Both the position numbers and the translations under genes were made by a program. Positions 17,900 through 28,414 of a stretch of 64,000 nucleotides of DNA are shown here, one piece after another (the first letter of the stretch is position 1; each line of letters starts with the position of its first letter). This DNA comes from Clostridiales bacterium (GTDB taxonomy: Bacteria > Bacillota > Clostridia > Lachnospirales > Lachnospiraceae). The notes below the pieces were generated by a model that was not told the DNA's origin, made no database searches, and was given only the letters and a program-made list of their open reading frames with translations. The DNA lies in the NCBI GenBank assembly GCA_012520645.1, contig JAAYNV010000038.1:1-64000 (forward strand). The letters run 5' to 3'.

Positions 17900-19929
17900 C
17901 AACTGTTCAAAATCTCCTGTATATATTTCTGAATGGATATTTCCTTGGTCAGATGTTCGGTCAGGTAGTTTCTGCCTCTGGTTCCCATCTGTACAAGTTC
18001 ATTTCTATTATTTCGCCTTTCAATCAGGTATTCCAGATTCTTTTCAATTTTTCCGTACTCGCCCGGTTCCGCTAACAGTCCGCACTTTGCATCCTCAATG
18101 ATCAGTCTGGCTTCCGAACCGTCTTCCAACACACCAATAATCGGTTTTCCTGCTGCCATGACCCCATAGAGCTTACTCGGTACAGACACGCCCTTGATTC
18201 CTGCAGCATTGACAACCCAGTGTACATCCGCAGCATTCAGACTATAGACTAGGTTTTCTTTTTCCTGATACGGAATGAACACCACATTTTTCATCTGTTT
18301 CTCTTTCGCATAAGCCACCAGCTCATCACGCACACTGCCTTCACCGATCATTGCAAAGACAACATCCTCATACTTTTCAAATTTACGCATAACCTTGAGA
18401 AGATTTAAAAGATCATAATACAACCCAAGATTGCCCGAATACATAATGACAAATTTATTTTCCAGACCATATTTCCTCTTGAAACAGACAATTTCCTCCT
18501 GTGTACCCTCCATCGGATATACGGATTTTTCATCGATCCAGTTATTGATACAGCAGTGCACCGGAACCTTTCCTGTCCGAAAGCGTTTCTGCAGGGTTTC
18601 GACCATATCCCGCCCCACAACAATAACCTTGTCCGCACATCTGCAGGAAAACTTATCCACTGCAAGCATACATTTTAAAATCATGCCGCTTCGTGTATAC
18701 CCCACCGCTCCGGTCTGCTCCGGATTAAAATCCTGTATGTTATAAATAAATTTTGCCCTTTTTACAAACTTTCCATATATGCCGAGCATTCCACCTAAAA
18801 TCGGCGGCTGGGAAATGGAAAAGACGTAATCTACCTTTTCCACCTTAAAGGTAGCAATCATTGCCCTGTAAAAATAAGACATAATATTGCAGATACGGCT
18901 CACCGCATAACCTTTCCGAAACTCCGGCACACGGATACGCAGGACCCGAATACCGTGAATGACCTCCTGGTAATACTTTTTCGGTGTATACCGTTCCTCG
19001 ATCGTACCGGTATAAGACGGAACCGTACAGATAATCGTGGTATCAAACTGTTCTGTCATGCCCTCGGCAAGCTCCATCAGAATCTGTCCCGTAGCCGCTA
19101 CATCCGGATAATAATAGTGGGCATAGATAAGCAGTTTCTTCCGGTCCGACTTTCCATAAAAACGTTTCCACTGATTTCTGCCCGGTCTTATAAGCTGTCC
19201 CATAACAGCAAAGATAAAGCGTATATTGGTGACCACATACCGTTTCCAGAGTCTTTTGGGATCCTGGAACAGACGGTAGAGCCATTCCATATAATGTTCC
19301 CGCATCCAATGCGGTGCCCGTTTTACCGTTCCCGCATGAAAATCAAACCCTGCACCTACCCCGATCATCAGACAATTCACACGGTCTCTGTGGTCGTACA
19401 TCCACTGTTCCTGCTTCGGTGCACCTAATCCTACCCACAAAATATCCGCACCGCTCTCGTTAATCTGCCGCACGATTTCTTCATCCTCTGCTTCACTGAG
19501 CGGCCTGTAGGGCGGTGAATACATTCCGGCGACTTCCGTATCCGGGTACTGCTTTTTCATGCACTCCTGCAAACCCTGAATCGTTTTCTCACTACTGCCA
19601 TAAAAGTAATGTCGTATTCCCGTTCCTGCCGTCTTTCTCCACAACGCAGGCATCAGATCCGGTCCCGGCACCTGACTGGCATCCGAGAATCCAAACAATC
19701 TCTGCACAAACGAAATCGGCTTGCCGTCCGGCAGTGCCATCCATGCGCTATTCTGAACATTGCGGTATTTTGCATTTCCTTTAGCAAGCGTTGTCGTGTG
19801 TACGTTGGTCAGGCAGATATAATTTCCCTTTAACTGTCCGATATTCCGGATGATCTCATCCGCTGCACTTTCCATATTGGTAACAGTCGTATGAATTCCC
19901 AATATATTACATAAGGTCTTTTTATCCAT
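17899..19929 (-). CDS. Bifunctional GT26 (WecG/TagA/CpsF) - GT4 fusion glycosyltransferase
   Basis: One 676-residue protein joins two glycosyltransferases. Residues 1 to about 235 are a GT26 domain: TNVHTTTLAK at 41-50 and LPDGKPI at 66-72 carry the threonine and aspartate expected at the active site, and ILWVGLGAPKQEQWM is the family signature. GT26 enzymes add ManNAc, ManNAcA or similar to an undecaprenyl-linked amino sugar. From about residue 262 a GT4 domain follows (KKLLIYAHYYYPDVAATGQIL ... IMYSGNLGLYYDL), of the WbuB-like type. So the second and third sugars of the repeat unit may be added by one protein. Frame is continuous across the junction. Confidence 0.85.
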   Translation of the reverse strand: MDKKTLCNILGIHTTVTNMESAADEIIRNIGQLKGNYICLTNVHTTTLAKGNAKYRNVQNSAWMALPDGKPISFVQRLFGFSDASQVPGPDLMPALWRKTAGTGIRHYFYGSSEKTIQGLQECMKKQYPDTEVAGMYSPPYRPLSEAEDEEIVRQINESGADILWVGLGAPKQEQWMYDHRDRVNCLMIGVGAGFDFHAGTVKRAPHWMREHYMEWLYRLFQDPKRLWKRYVVTNIRFIFAVMGQLIRPGRNQWKRFYGKSDRKKLLIYAHYYYPDVAATGQILMELAEGMTEQFDTTIICTVPSYTGTIEERYTPKKYYQEVIHGIRVLRIRVPEFRKGYAVSRICNIMSYFYRAMIATFKVEKVDYVFSISQPPILGGMLGIYGKFVKRAKFIYNIQDFNPEQTGAVGYTRSGMILKCMLAVDKFSCRCADKVIVVGRDMVETLQKRFRTGKVPVHCCINNWIDEKSVYPMEGTQEEIVCFKRKYGLENKFVIMYSGNLGLYYDLLNLLKVMRKFEKYEDVVFAMIGEGSVRDELVAYAKEKQMKNVVFIPYQEKENLVYSLNAADVHWVVNAAGIKGVSVPSKLYGVMAAGKPIIGVLEDGSEARLIIEDAKCGLLAEPGEYGKIEKNLEYLIERRNNRNELVQMGTRGRNYLTEHLTKEISIQKYIQEILNS

Positions 19930-21082
19930 TTTCAGCCTCTTTTTCTTCCTTTGCAGCCGTCACTAACATCCCGCATACCATCATCGGGAACCAGCTCATC
20001 TGGGTGTAATCAATACTTGCTGCCGTAATTCCTTCCATTAAGAATAAAATACCAAAACAAAGAGCAAGATAAAAAATCTCTCGATCTTTAATCTTCCTTA
20101 ATTTCATAAACATGTATAGAATAAATCCAATAAACATCGCCGTCCCCAGATAGCCTACTCCGTATATGAGCCTGATATAAAGGCTGTGCGATGGAAAATT
20201 CATCGAATTATGCAAATATTCCGTCACCAAATCCACTCCCATAATCTGATTTCCATTCGGAAGTGAAACAAAGTACTCCAGTATCTCTACCCATATAATC
20301 TGACGGGAATGCATAATATTCTCCGAAAACAATCCCTGGCTGAAATCAAGAGTAAAATTAAAACCAAGACCACGCAAAAATCCGGTTTTGGATATAATGG
20401 CGAGTCCGGCTACACCAACAGCAGCAACCACTCCTATGCCTAATATCAGTTTCCAGTCTATATTAACGATTTTACCTGTTTTCTGTTCATAATACGCCAA
20501 CAGAAACACAAATAGAATAATACCCCAGATCAGCCAGTACATTCTCGCTGTAGAATATAAAACCATATATGGGCAAACCAGATATACCGTCACAAACCTC
20601 CACATATTTTTATGTCCGTAAAAATATATGAAAATCATTGCCGTGATAATTCCAATGGCCAAATCCGTCTTATAATAATAAAATTCACCTTCATTACTTG
20701 CATATGCAAAAATATGATACCCCTGTCTCACAAAACGATGCAGAAAATTGGCATATACAACAATATACGAAGATACAACAAACACATAGGGTGTCACTTT
20801 AATTTCATCCTTATAAAGCCGCCCCAGAAAATAAACCATAAAACAGGACAATATCTTAAAATAGGTCTGATACCCTGCCGGAAAACGCAGCCAGGACAGC
20901 GTAAACAATAATGCGAGTATCACCACCAATATATCAGCACCATCTCCATCCTTCCATGTTGGCTTCCTCTTTATCAGCTTTTTAAACAGTAAATAAATTC
21001 CTAATAATACCAGACAGTAATCCAGAATCTTGAACTGATAGAGCATATCAATTATCTGCTTTAAAAATAAAAATACAACCAT
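19922..21082 (-). CDS. Wzy-like O-antigen/capsule polymerase
   Basis: A polytopic membrane protein of 386 residues with about ten hydrophobic segments and a large loop in the second half containing SENIMHSRQIIWVEILEYF and NSMNFPSHSLYIRLIYGVG. That pattern (loop with HS and N/R residues followed by YG.G) is typical of O-antigen polymerase/ligase proteins. It would join lipid-linked repeat units outside the membrane. It lies between the initiating phosphotransferase and the GT26-GT4 gene, overlapping the latter by eight bases. Confidence 0.72.
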   Translation of the reverse strand: MVVFLFLKQIIDMLYQFKILDYCLVLLGIYLLFKKLIKRKPTWKDGDGADILVVILALLFTLSWLRFPAGYQTYFKILSCFMVYFLGRLYKDEIKVTPYVFVVSSYIVVYANFLHRFVRQGYHIFAYASNEGEFYYYKTDLAIGIITAMIFIYFYGHKNMWRFVTVYLVCPYMVLYSTARMYWLIWGIILFVFLLAYYEQKTGKIVNIDWKLILGIGVVAAVGVAGLAIISKTGFLRGLGFNFTLDFSQGLFSENIMHSRQIIWVEILEYFVSLPNGNQIMGVDLVTEYLHNSMNFPSHSLYIRLIYGVGYLGTAMFIGFILYMFMKLRKIKDREIFYLALCFGILFLMEGITAASIDYTQMSWFPMMVCGMLVTAAKEEKEAENG

Positions 21083-21097
21083 GCAATAATTCCTTTT

Positions 21098-22528
21098 CTA
21101 TTTCGCTCCCTTTCCAAACAGCACAACACCAACTGTCTGAAACAGAATTTTTATATCCAGCCATAAAGACCAGTTCTCAATATATTTTAAATCCAGTTCC
21201 ACCACTTCATCAAATTTCGTGATATCACTCCGTCCACTGACCTGCCACATTCCGGTCAGCCCCGGAGTGATACACAACCGTCTTCTATATTGAATATTAT
21301 ATTTTTCAAACTCGTCCACGGTAGGTGGTCTGGTTCCCACCAGACTCATATCTCCAATCAATACATTAAAAAACTGTGGAAGTTCATCTATGCTCAGCTT
21401 TCGGATTACCCTTCCCACCTTCGTTATACGCGGATCATTCTCCATCTTGAACATAAATCCATCCGATTCATTCTGTTTTTCCAGTTCCTTTTTCCGCTCC
21501 TCGGCATCAATGTACATGGATCGGAATTTCCACAAACGGAATCTTCTGCCGTTCTTTCCAATCCGAATCTGAGAGAAAAATACCGGACCTTTTGACTCTA
21601 TCTTGATCGCCAATGCCACAAACGGTGTAAGGACCGCTGTGATAAGCAGTCCTACGATGGCTCCTGCGATATCCATCATACGCTTTAACAGCATCCTTCT
21701 ATAATCCAGATACTGTAAGGAAAAGGTCATAACCGCATAGCCTGCAAAATGCCCTGCTGTCTTCCCTTCCAGATTAAGCTCCGGTATCTCCACATTATAA
21801 TGACAGATTACTCCCATCGTTTCAAAATCTATAATCGTCGACTTGACCAGATTGATATCCGTATGCGGCAGGTATAAAAATACCTCATCAAGCGGCATTT
21901 GCCTTGCTACCTCGAACAGATTTTTACGATTTGCAACGACAGGTATTCCTGTAATTTCACGTGCCGTTCCCTTGGAAGAATCCTGATCCAGAAGTGCGAT
22001 CGAAGTAATCTCATAATTCCATGCCTTATCTGCCAGAATATTCTTGACTAACGCATGTGCATACCGCATTTCCGTTACGATCATTACCTTATCGCTGCTG
22101 TCACTTTTTCGATACTCATGCAGCATATAATATTTGAATGCCTGATGCAGAACATACGTGACCGCCACATTGAGCACTATAAAATATCCAAAAACCAGTC
22201 TGGAAAAGCTCCATCCAAGCTTCATCAAAAACACCATGCAGCCAATTGCCAGAGACAGTATCACGTTATACTTGACAACTGCAATCAGCTCTACCCACTT
22301 GCCCCGCTCAAAAAATCCCCGATTCCAGTCACTGAAAATGTTATAGAGAAGTGAAAAAAGCAGGATAAAAACTCCCACATAATAATGAATCTGCAAAAAG
22401 GAAATAGCCTCTACAGATCCAAAGCGCAAAAACAACGCCAGTATATATGCCAGAATGATACTGACCAGATCGATCAGTTCCAGACAATATGTCTCTATCA
22501 CTTTGCTCTTACGATTGATATTATGCAT
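21098..22528 (-). CDS. Polyprenyl glycosylphosphotransferase (initiating sugar transferase)
   Basis: This enzyme moves a hexose-1-phosphate to undecaprenyl phosphate and so starts repeat-unit synthesis. The 476-residue protein has four N-terminal membrane helices, a middle CoA-binding-like domain and a C-terminal bacterial sugar transferase domain. Key motifs are the membrane segment from about residue 280, FRLWKFRSMYIDAEERK, DPRITKVGRVIRKLSIDELPQ and GDMSLVGTRPPTVDEF. The C-terminal GLTGMWQVSGRSD is also typical. The order of topology matches WbaP/CpsE types, which use UDP-Gal, UDP-Glc or an amino sugar. The sugar itself cannot be read from sequence. Confidence 0.92.
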   Translation of the reverse strand: MHNINRKSKVIETYCLELIDLVSIILAYILALFLRFGSVEAISFLQIHYYVGVFILLFSLLYNIFSDWNRGFFERGKWVELIAVVKYNVILSLAIGCMVFLMKLGWSFSRLVFGYFIVLNVAVTYVLHQAFKYYMLHEYRKSDSSDKVMIVTEMRYAHALVKNILADKAWNYEITSIALLDQDSSKGTAREITGIPVVANRKNLFEVARQMPLDEVFLYLPHTDINLVKSTIIDFETMGVICHYNVEIPELNLEGKTAGHFAGYAVMTFSLQYLDYRRMLLKRMMDIAGAIVGLLITAVLTPFVALAIKIESKGPVFFSQIRIGKNGRRFRLWKFRSMYIDAEERKKELEKQNESDGFMFKMENDPRITKVGRVIRKLSIDELPQFFNVLIGDMSLVGTRPPTVDEFEKYNIQYRRRLCITPGLTGMWQVSGRSDITKFDEVVELDLKYIENWSLWLDIKILFQTVGVVLFGKGAK

Positions 22529-22607
22529 CGTTCTACTCCAAAAAAGATATATTTAGTATATTATACCCCTTTGCCCGGGGAAAAGGCAATAAATACTGCT
22601 CTTTCGT

Positions 22608-24202
22608 TTAACCCTTCCTTGAATCTTTCCCTGCCAGGCACCATAAAACCGGCACACATACCATGATAGGATAAATATATCTTACCATGCAGGCTGACCC
22701 AAACAAGAGACTGATATAATATGCTCCCAGAAAGAAACAGGGTAAGACCTTGCAATACTGCTTTCTATAAACGAAAAATAACACTGCAGTTACTCCAATC
22801 CACCACCAGAATGCGGGAGCAAACAAAATCTGCACAAGAAACCATTTCTGGTAACCATTCTCTACAAACCATTGATGATATGCATCATGCACACAAGGAA
22901 GGATAATCTTCTCTGTCCCTATTGTCTTATCATTATAACTTAATCTTAAATCCATCAAATATCCTGCATCTGCTACACTATCACCATATATATTCGCATG
23001 GGAAACATCACCCAAATACCAAAATCCAATACTGTTACACAAAAACGCATTCAAATAGGTACCCGGATAACGAAACCCTAAACGAATCCATTCCTTAATA
23101 AATCCCCTCTTATCTCCCCTTACCTTTTCTGCATTCATTTGGAATTTGATGGGATCTGCCAGATAAGGATCGTATTGTTCAAGTGTCTCTCGGGGAATAT
23201 ACTCTGTGAGTACACAGTCTTCTATTTCATCTCCATAGTAAAAGCCCACGCGTCCCATCTGCTGTGCAGGTACACTCAGCAGTTCAATCGGGCTTCCCTT
23301 TTCCGCACCTGACCGAAACATAATTCCCCGATTTACCATAAAGAAACACAGCAGAATTAAAAGATGCAGCAGACAAAATTTCTTTTTTTGCTTTATCATC
23401 TTCATGCATGCCATAATCGGTATACTGAGTAGCCAAGCGTATATAGCATTATTTCTCAGCATCAGCATCAGCACCGATGTGAAAACATATGCACCGATTT
23501 TTTTCCATTCATACTGTTCGTCAGAAAGCAACTCCTGCAGTTGCACCATAAACAACAATACCAGTACTGCAAAAAGGGAATCTTTTGTAGTGCTTATTGC
23601 CATCATAGAATTAACTGGAAATATTGCAAAGAAAATAAAACAAAGATACTGCTTCCACCTCTCAATGCCGCGAGTGCGGAGATATGCCAGCACATATGCA
23701 AAAATTGCCGACATAATGAGCATTTGTATGATGGCATACCAATCAATTCCCATGTTAGGCTTTTCTGCCACCGTCCCTGCTTTATATAAACTCCCCAAAA
23801 ATAAAGTATGCAATACTGGATGATGTGTGGTTATTTCATTCTGCATAAACTGCATGACTTGAATATTGGCATCATACGCTGCTATTCCCGGATAAAACGC
23901 TAACCATACAGGAATATAACATACAAAAATCAATGTCCACCAGATTATAAATTCTTTCCATTCAAATTTTTTCCCGGCAACTACAGTATTTTTTTTATGT
24001 GCCGAAAAAAGAATAGGAGAGTTTTTGACAATATCATTCCGCCTAATACAGTAAACACCAATAATAAAATGGTACCTTTTAATGTTCTTGCCACGCAGTT
24101 GTTATTTACCAACAAATACCCTGCAATTGTACAAAAAGAAAAAATACTACAAGTCACATAAATGAGTAATTTGTATTTCTCTTCCCTTATTTTACTCAAC
24201 AT
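22608..24202 (-). pseudogene. DUF6020-like polytopic membrane protein, frameshifted
   Basis: Two frames together make one membrane protein of about 530 residues. The N-terminal frame starts at the ATG at 24202 (MLSKIREEKYKLLIYV, with GGAAGCGG before it), has two helices and stops at 23981. The downstream frame has IFVCYIPVWLAFYPGIAAYDANIQVMQF and many helices, as in DUF6020 proteins of Clostridia, which are thought to act on cell-surface glycans. The frames meet at a run of eight A (coding strand; T at 23989-23996). One extra A would read HIKKNTVVAGKKFEWKEFIIWW straight into the second frame. A bare TTG at 23931-23933 is the only start the second frame could use alone. Confidence 0.65.
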
Positions 24203-25687
24203 TCCGCTTCCATAAGGCACTGTGTATCCCTCCCTCTTGATAATCATATGCGCACTCATATTTCTTACTCAGATATTCTTTCATCTGTTCATCCCTGCCC
24301 ACATCCATCCAGAAATTCCCGTAACTATCATTGTACTGTATTATAATATAGTCATTCTCTCCAGATAAAAGGGACTCGAACTGTTCATCCACACAATAAG
24401 GAAAAGTTTCATACCTCAATCCACTTCCGAATATCGTAAAATAGCGTATATGTGGCAGGGTTCCAGTGATATTATAATAACAGGAGTTTCCCAGCACTAA
24501 AACCTTGTCCCCCTTATTGACAATCAGCTTCTCCATTTTCCCTGCGCCTTCATAAACATACGAAGATGTCCCGATACGCAGGATTTTCTTGGCAAGTTGC
24601 ATATTGAACAGAACAGAAACCATGAGAATTCCTAAAACAGCAGGGAGCATATATTTTTCAAATATATGCAGTCTCTGTGCCAGCCATATGAAAAAAGGTA
24701 TGGTAAATGGAATATAAAGCGAATAGTAAATTGGATTTGCATTCAAGGAAACACTCATACAAATAATAGAACAAATCAACATTGTTAAAAATGTCCACTT
24801 TACCACACTTTTTTTACAACTCTTCCATACCACTACACATCCTGATATTGCAATGACCACAATCAAAAAAGAAGGACAGAATACAAAATCCTTCAAATAT
24901 CCCAACAACGATTTCCCAATTCTTCCATCATGTGAGTATAGAAAATTTATTTCAAACATTACATACCACATGTCCTCCAGACATTTATGAATCAGTCCAT
25001 ATAGGAAAACTGGAATGATTGCTACTATGACTCCGGCAAGCAGCGCCAGGAGATTATGAGTAAAATTTCGGATTTTCTTATGTCCAAGCAAATACACTGC
25101 CAGCCCAATTCCAAATGGTATCCACATACAAATAAAGTTCGCTTGTATGAACAGGGCAATGCCACTGCACATTCCATGAATGAACATCCATCCTGGCTTG
25201 TGGTCTGTATCTCCTGGCTTCTCAATGCATACACAATATTTTGCCATGTAATACAGGCTTATCACCTGAAAAGCCATGGCAAATGTCTCTCCCAGATTAC
25301 CGGTATTCCATGATAAGAAATTCGTTGCAAGCGCCATAAAACATGCTGCGACAACTATACATTTTTTTCTGACTCACAAAATAATCCTGCAATTTTATAC
25401 ACATATCTCATCTTTATATAGGCAAAGACGATTTCTACTAAAAACAATCCATTCATGCTGTTTGGAGTCAGCCAGGCTCCAATCCAGTTGAACAAAAACA
25501 AATAAAACCCTTTATAATCCGCTATTTCCTGATACAAAACAGTCCCCTGGGCAGCACTTCTTCCCATGGTATAAAAAATACTACTATCCGGCGATAAATA
25601 CTGGATAAGCGGTGAGCTTCCTGCACACAGTAACATTAAAGCAAATGCATACAACAATAACACTGCTTCCTTTTTCCAATTCTTCAA
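24192..25687 (-). pseudogene. GT-C type membrane glycosyltransferase (ArnT/PMT-like), frameshifted
   Basis: The N-terminal frame has SSPLIQYLSPDSSIFYTMGRSAAQG and YKGFYLFLFNW, the acidic loop and KG motif of GT-C enzymes that use polyprenyl-phosphate sugars. It stops at TAG 25355. The C-terminal frame continues with MALATNFLSWNTGNLGETFAM, several helices and a soluble tail. The break is a run of seven A (coding strand; T at 25362-25368); one more A reads ESEKKCIVVAACFMALATNF without a stop. For the start, a TTG at 25687 with AGGAGG nine bases before it is better supported than the ATGs at 25744 or 25726, which have no such site. Confidence 0.68.
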
Positions 25688-25727
25688 TATTAATTTCCTC
25701 CTGTCATTCCCACCTTCTTTTATCATT

Positions 25728-26675
25728 CTATTCAAACAACTCATAATGCATCTGTCCTTGTTTGATGTCTCTTCTATACCGGTCGCAATCTCTCTGTGCT
25801 CTTATCATATCCTTCACATTATCATGCTTCAAAAATCTTTTTATCATAAATCCCACATTTACATATCTGGTCAATATCCGGGACGATATCCTCTTAGGAA
25901 AAAACTTATAACTTAAATATTCCCGATGAAATACAAACATATAGGTGCTCTTTTTGGATGCCACACGCCATTCCTGTGAACATTGGTGACGCACCGTCAC
26001 TCTTGGGTCCAAAACACACTGATATCCTGCCGCCTGTGCCTCTTTATAGTAAGAATAGGTAAAGTCCAGATCTTCCGCGTAAGAAAATCCCATAAAGAGC
26101 TTATTCCACTCAAGCTGCCACTCCTTTACCAGTTTCTTTCTGACAACAAAAAAATACCCCATTGCCCATTCGGTATTTGTCTGTCTTATCACGGAATCCG
26201 GATATCTGCCAAATATGGCCTTCGTAACATGGCCCTGTTTCCGCTTCCAAAAGGAACGTACTCCCATCAGATAAGGCACTATCTTCCCTCCGGCTACCGC
26301 ATTCTCATCCAGCCCGCCCAGCATAGCTATGCTGTCATCCCGGAAAATATCTTCCACTGCTTCAAATGTATCAGGCAGAACATCTACATCATCATCCATA
26401 AATACCAACAATTCACTGTCAGCCTTTTGCATTCCTTGATTTCTGGCTAAAGAAGAGGATGGTATATTTTGATGCGAGTAAATCAGTTTTAACTCAGGAA
26501 ATTTTTCTTTTACACTTCCTAGAGCTTTGATTGTCCTGTCAGCATTCTCAGACTGATCTACTACAATAATCTCCTTCGGCACTTTGGAACCCTTGGCTAA
26601 TATTTCCAACGTATGTGCCAACGACTTAGGTCTGTTAAAAGTAGGTATGATCACCGATGCATCTATATACTTCAT
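25728..26675 (-). CDS. GT2 family glycosyltransferase
   Basis: A 315-residue GT2 enzyme of the rhamnosyl- or galactofuranosyl-like kind. It has ASVIIPTFNRPKSL, IIVVDQSEN in place of the usual DDGS, and LLVFMDDDVDVLPD as the metal site. It is the first gene of the minus-strand block that runs to 16847, with GAGGAAAAG before its ATG. It is divergent from the GtrII-like gene at 26832 across 156 bases. The ribosome site and a perfect TATAAT upstream (without a clear -35) suggest it starts a transcript. Confidence 0.82.
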   Translation of the reverse strand: MKYIDASVIIPTFNRPKSLAHTLEILAKGSKVPKEIIVVDQSENADRTIKALGSVKEKFPELKLIYSHQNIPSSSLARNQGMQKADSELLVFMDDDVDVLPDTFEAVEDIFRDDSIAMLGGLDENAVAGGKIVPYLMGVRSFWKRKQGHVTKAIFGRYPDSVIRQTNTEWAMGYFFVVRKKLVKEWQLEWNKLFMGFSYAEDLDFTYSYYKEAQAAGYQCVLDPRVTVRHQCSQEWRVASKKSTYMFVFHREYLSYKFFPKRISSRILTRYVNVGFMIKRFLKHDNVKDMIRAQRDCDRYRRDIKQGQMHYELFE

Positions 26676-26766
26676 TTTCTTTTCCTCATTTTTACAATAT
26701 TCTGTATATGTCTTTTTCCATTCTATCAGATTATCCGAATTATATAAACTGCAAAATTACCTTTAC

Positions 26767-26795
26767 TGGACTTTCGCCCTCATATCCCTTATACT
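26767..26795 (+). promoter_or_regulatory. Promoter for the plus-strand GtrII-Wzy pair
   Basis: TGGACT (26767-26772), 17 bases, then TATACT (26790-26795), 36 bases before the ATG at 26832. The 156-base divergent gap holds nothing else I can name. Confidence 0.42.
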
Positions 26796-26831
26796 TTATC
26801 TATCAATTTCATCCAACCGGAGGTTACTTTT

Positions 26832-28352
26832 ATGACACCTGTAGATTTGTTTCAAAAGATAAAAACCCATTGCAGGAAAGAATATAAAATTGTTTTGATT
26901 TCCACCTTTCTCTTTGGTCTGGCAGCACATGCCTATAAATTCCTGAACATCCTTCCAAATTATGATTCGCTAGAGAGTCTTTATTACTCTCAGAACACGA
27001 TTCATCTGGGACGCTGCTTTTTAGTGCTCGGCTGTGGAATCAGTTCCTTCTGGGATCTGCCCTGGGTCATTGGACTGCTTTCCCTGTTATATCTTGCACT
27101 TTCCACCATCTGCATTACAGAAATTCTGCAGATTAAATCCACGCCGTCTCTGATTCTTGCCTCCGGTCTGATCGTGACGTTTCCGGCAGTGACCAATACC
27201 TTTACCTTTTTATTTACCGCAGACGGCTATTTTCTCGCCATGTTTCTTGCCATGCTTGCAATCCTGCTTTCTTTAAGAAGCCGTAAAGGAATACTGCCCG
27301 CCGCTTTATGTATCTGCTTTTCCTTTGGCATGTACCAGTCCTATGTACTAATGGCTATCGCACTGACACTGCTTTATACCGCTAAATCCATTCTGATCGA
27401 TCAAAAGACTATAAAAGATTTATGGAAACCTCTGGCGCAGGTATTTACTGCGGGACTTTCCGGCACTGTACTTTACTTTATTTCCTATCAGTTATTACTG
27501 AAAATAGAAAATGTATCCCTTTCAAATTATCAGGGAATGAGCAATATATCTCTGCACACGCTTCCAAATCCTCTGGATGCTGCGTATAACAGTCTGCACG
27601 ATTTTCTCTTTTTCTTCTTTTACAGCGAAAAAGGGCTTTCTCTTTATACGATATTGAACGCTGTTATGTTCATGACATTGGCTTGTGCTGTACTGCTTTT
27701 CTGTTTCCGCAGCCTAAAGCGCATTGGGGTTGGCAGAATCGCATTGTCACTATTGTGTCTGGCACTGATGCCGTTTATTATTTACTTCTATTATTTTATC
27801 TCTGACGTGAACTACCATACCATTATGTTAGAAAGCATGGTGCTCATTTTCCTGATGCTGATTCTGCTTCTTGAAAATGCGCCACAGCTTCCAAAGCTTT
27901 CCGTATTCGTACAGTGGTTATGCACTTTATTATCTGCCCTGATGATCTATAACTTTATTTTGCTATCCAACATTGTTTATACTGGAATGCACAACTCCTA
28001 TGAGCGTTCCATGGCAGTCATTAACCGCATAGCCGACCGGATGGAACAGCTGCCCGATTTCCCTCAGGCAGACAAGCTGGCTGTTATCGGTGATCTGCCG
28101 GACAGTCGGGAAACGATACACAACTATCCGCCGGATCTGTCCGGCACTGTTCCAAACTATGTCATGCGAATCCAGCCCAACTATGTGGACATGCTGCGCA
28201 ATTATAATAATATCATTTTGGAAGAAGCTCCGGACGACAAGATTGACAGGATTTTAAAAACAGAACAGTACCATGCCATGAACATCTGGCCTGCTGCCGG
28301 ATCGGTAGCCATCATTGACGATACAGTTGTCGTGAAATTTTCCGAACCGTAA
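26832..28352 (+). CDS. GtrII-like polytopic membrane glucosyltransferase (copy 2 of 4)
   Basis: A 506-residue membrane protein close to the copy at 34664: both have NTIHLGRCFL after an acidic loop (NYDSLESLYY here) and the DNA around that motif is nearly identical, which suggests a recent duplication. About eleven hydrophobic segments are followed by a soluble tail ending WPAAGSVAIIDDTVVVKFS, the tail shared by all four copies. It should add a sugar side group outside the membrane. The ATG follows CGGAGG at seven bases. It is the first gene of a two-gene plus-strand unit. Confidence 0.78.
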   Translation: MTPVDLFQKIKTHCRKEYKIVLISTFLFGLAAHAYKFLNILPNYDSLESLYYSQNTIHLGRCFLVLGCGISSFWDLPWVIGLLSLLYLALSTICITEILQIKSTPSLILASGLIVTFPAVTNTFTFLFTADGYFLAMFLAMLAILLSLRSRKGILPAALCICFSFGMYQSYVLMAIALTLLYTAKSILIDQKTIKDLWKPLAQVFTAGLSGTVLYFISYQLLLKIENVSLSNYQGMSNISLHTLPNPLDAAYNSLHDFLFFFFYSEKGLSLYTILNAVMFMTLACAVLLFCFRSLKRIGVGRIALSLLCLALMPFIIYFYYFISDVNYHTIMLESMVLIFLMLILLLENAPQLPKLSVFVQWLCTLLSALMIYNFILLSNIVYTGMHNSYERSMAVINRIADRMEQLPDFPQADKLAVIGDLPDSRETIHNYPPDLSGTVPNYVMRIQPNYVDMLRNYNNIILEEAPDDKIDRILKTEQYHAMNIWPAAGSVAIIDDTVVVKFSEP

Positions 28353-28384
28353 TACCTCGGATTAGAATATTGTAAAAAATAATG

Positions 28385-28398
28385 CCGCCATATGGCGG
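28385..28398. other. Perfect palindrome between two plus-strand genes
   Basis: CCGCCATATGGCGG lies 17 bases before the ATG at 28415. It could fold next to the ribosome site of the polymerase gene, or act as a minus-strand terminator, since A-rich DNA lies on its left. Confidence 0.4.
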
Positions 28399-28414
28399 AG
28401 AAACGGAGACGAAT

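Noticed and set aside
28382-28414. Upstream ATG as start of the Wzy-like gene
   Set aside because: The ATG lies beside a palindrome with no ribosome site; the next in-frame ATG at 28415 has GGAGA at good spacing.
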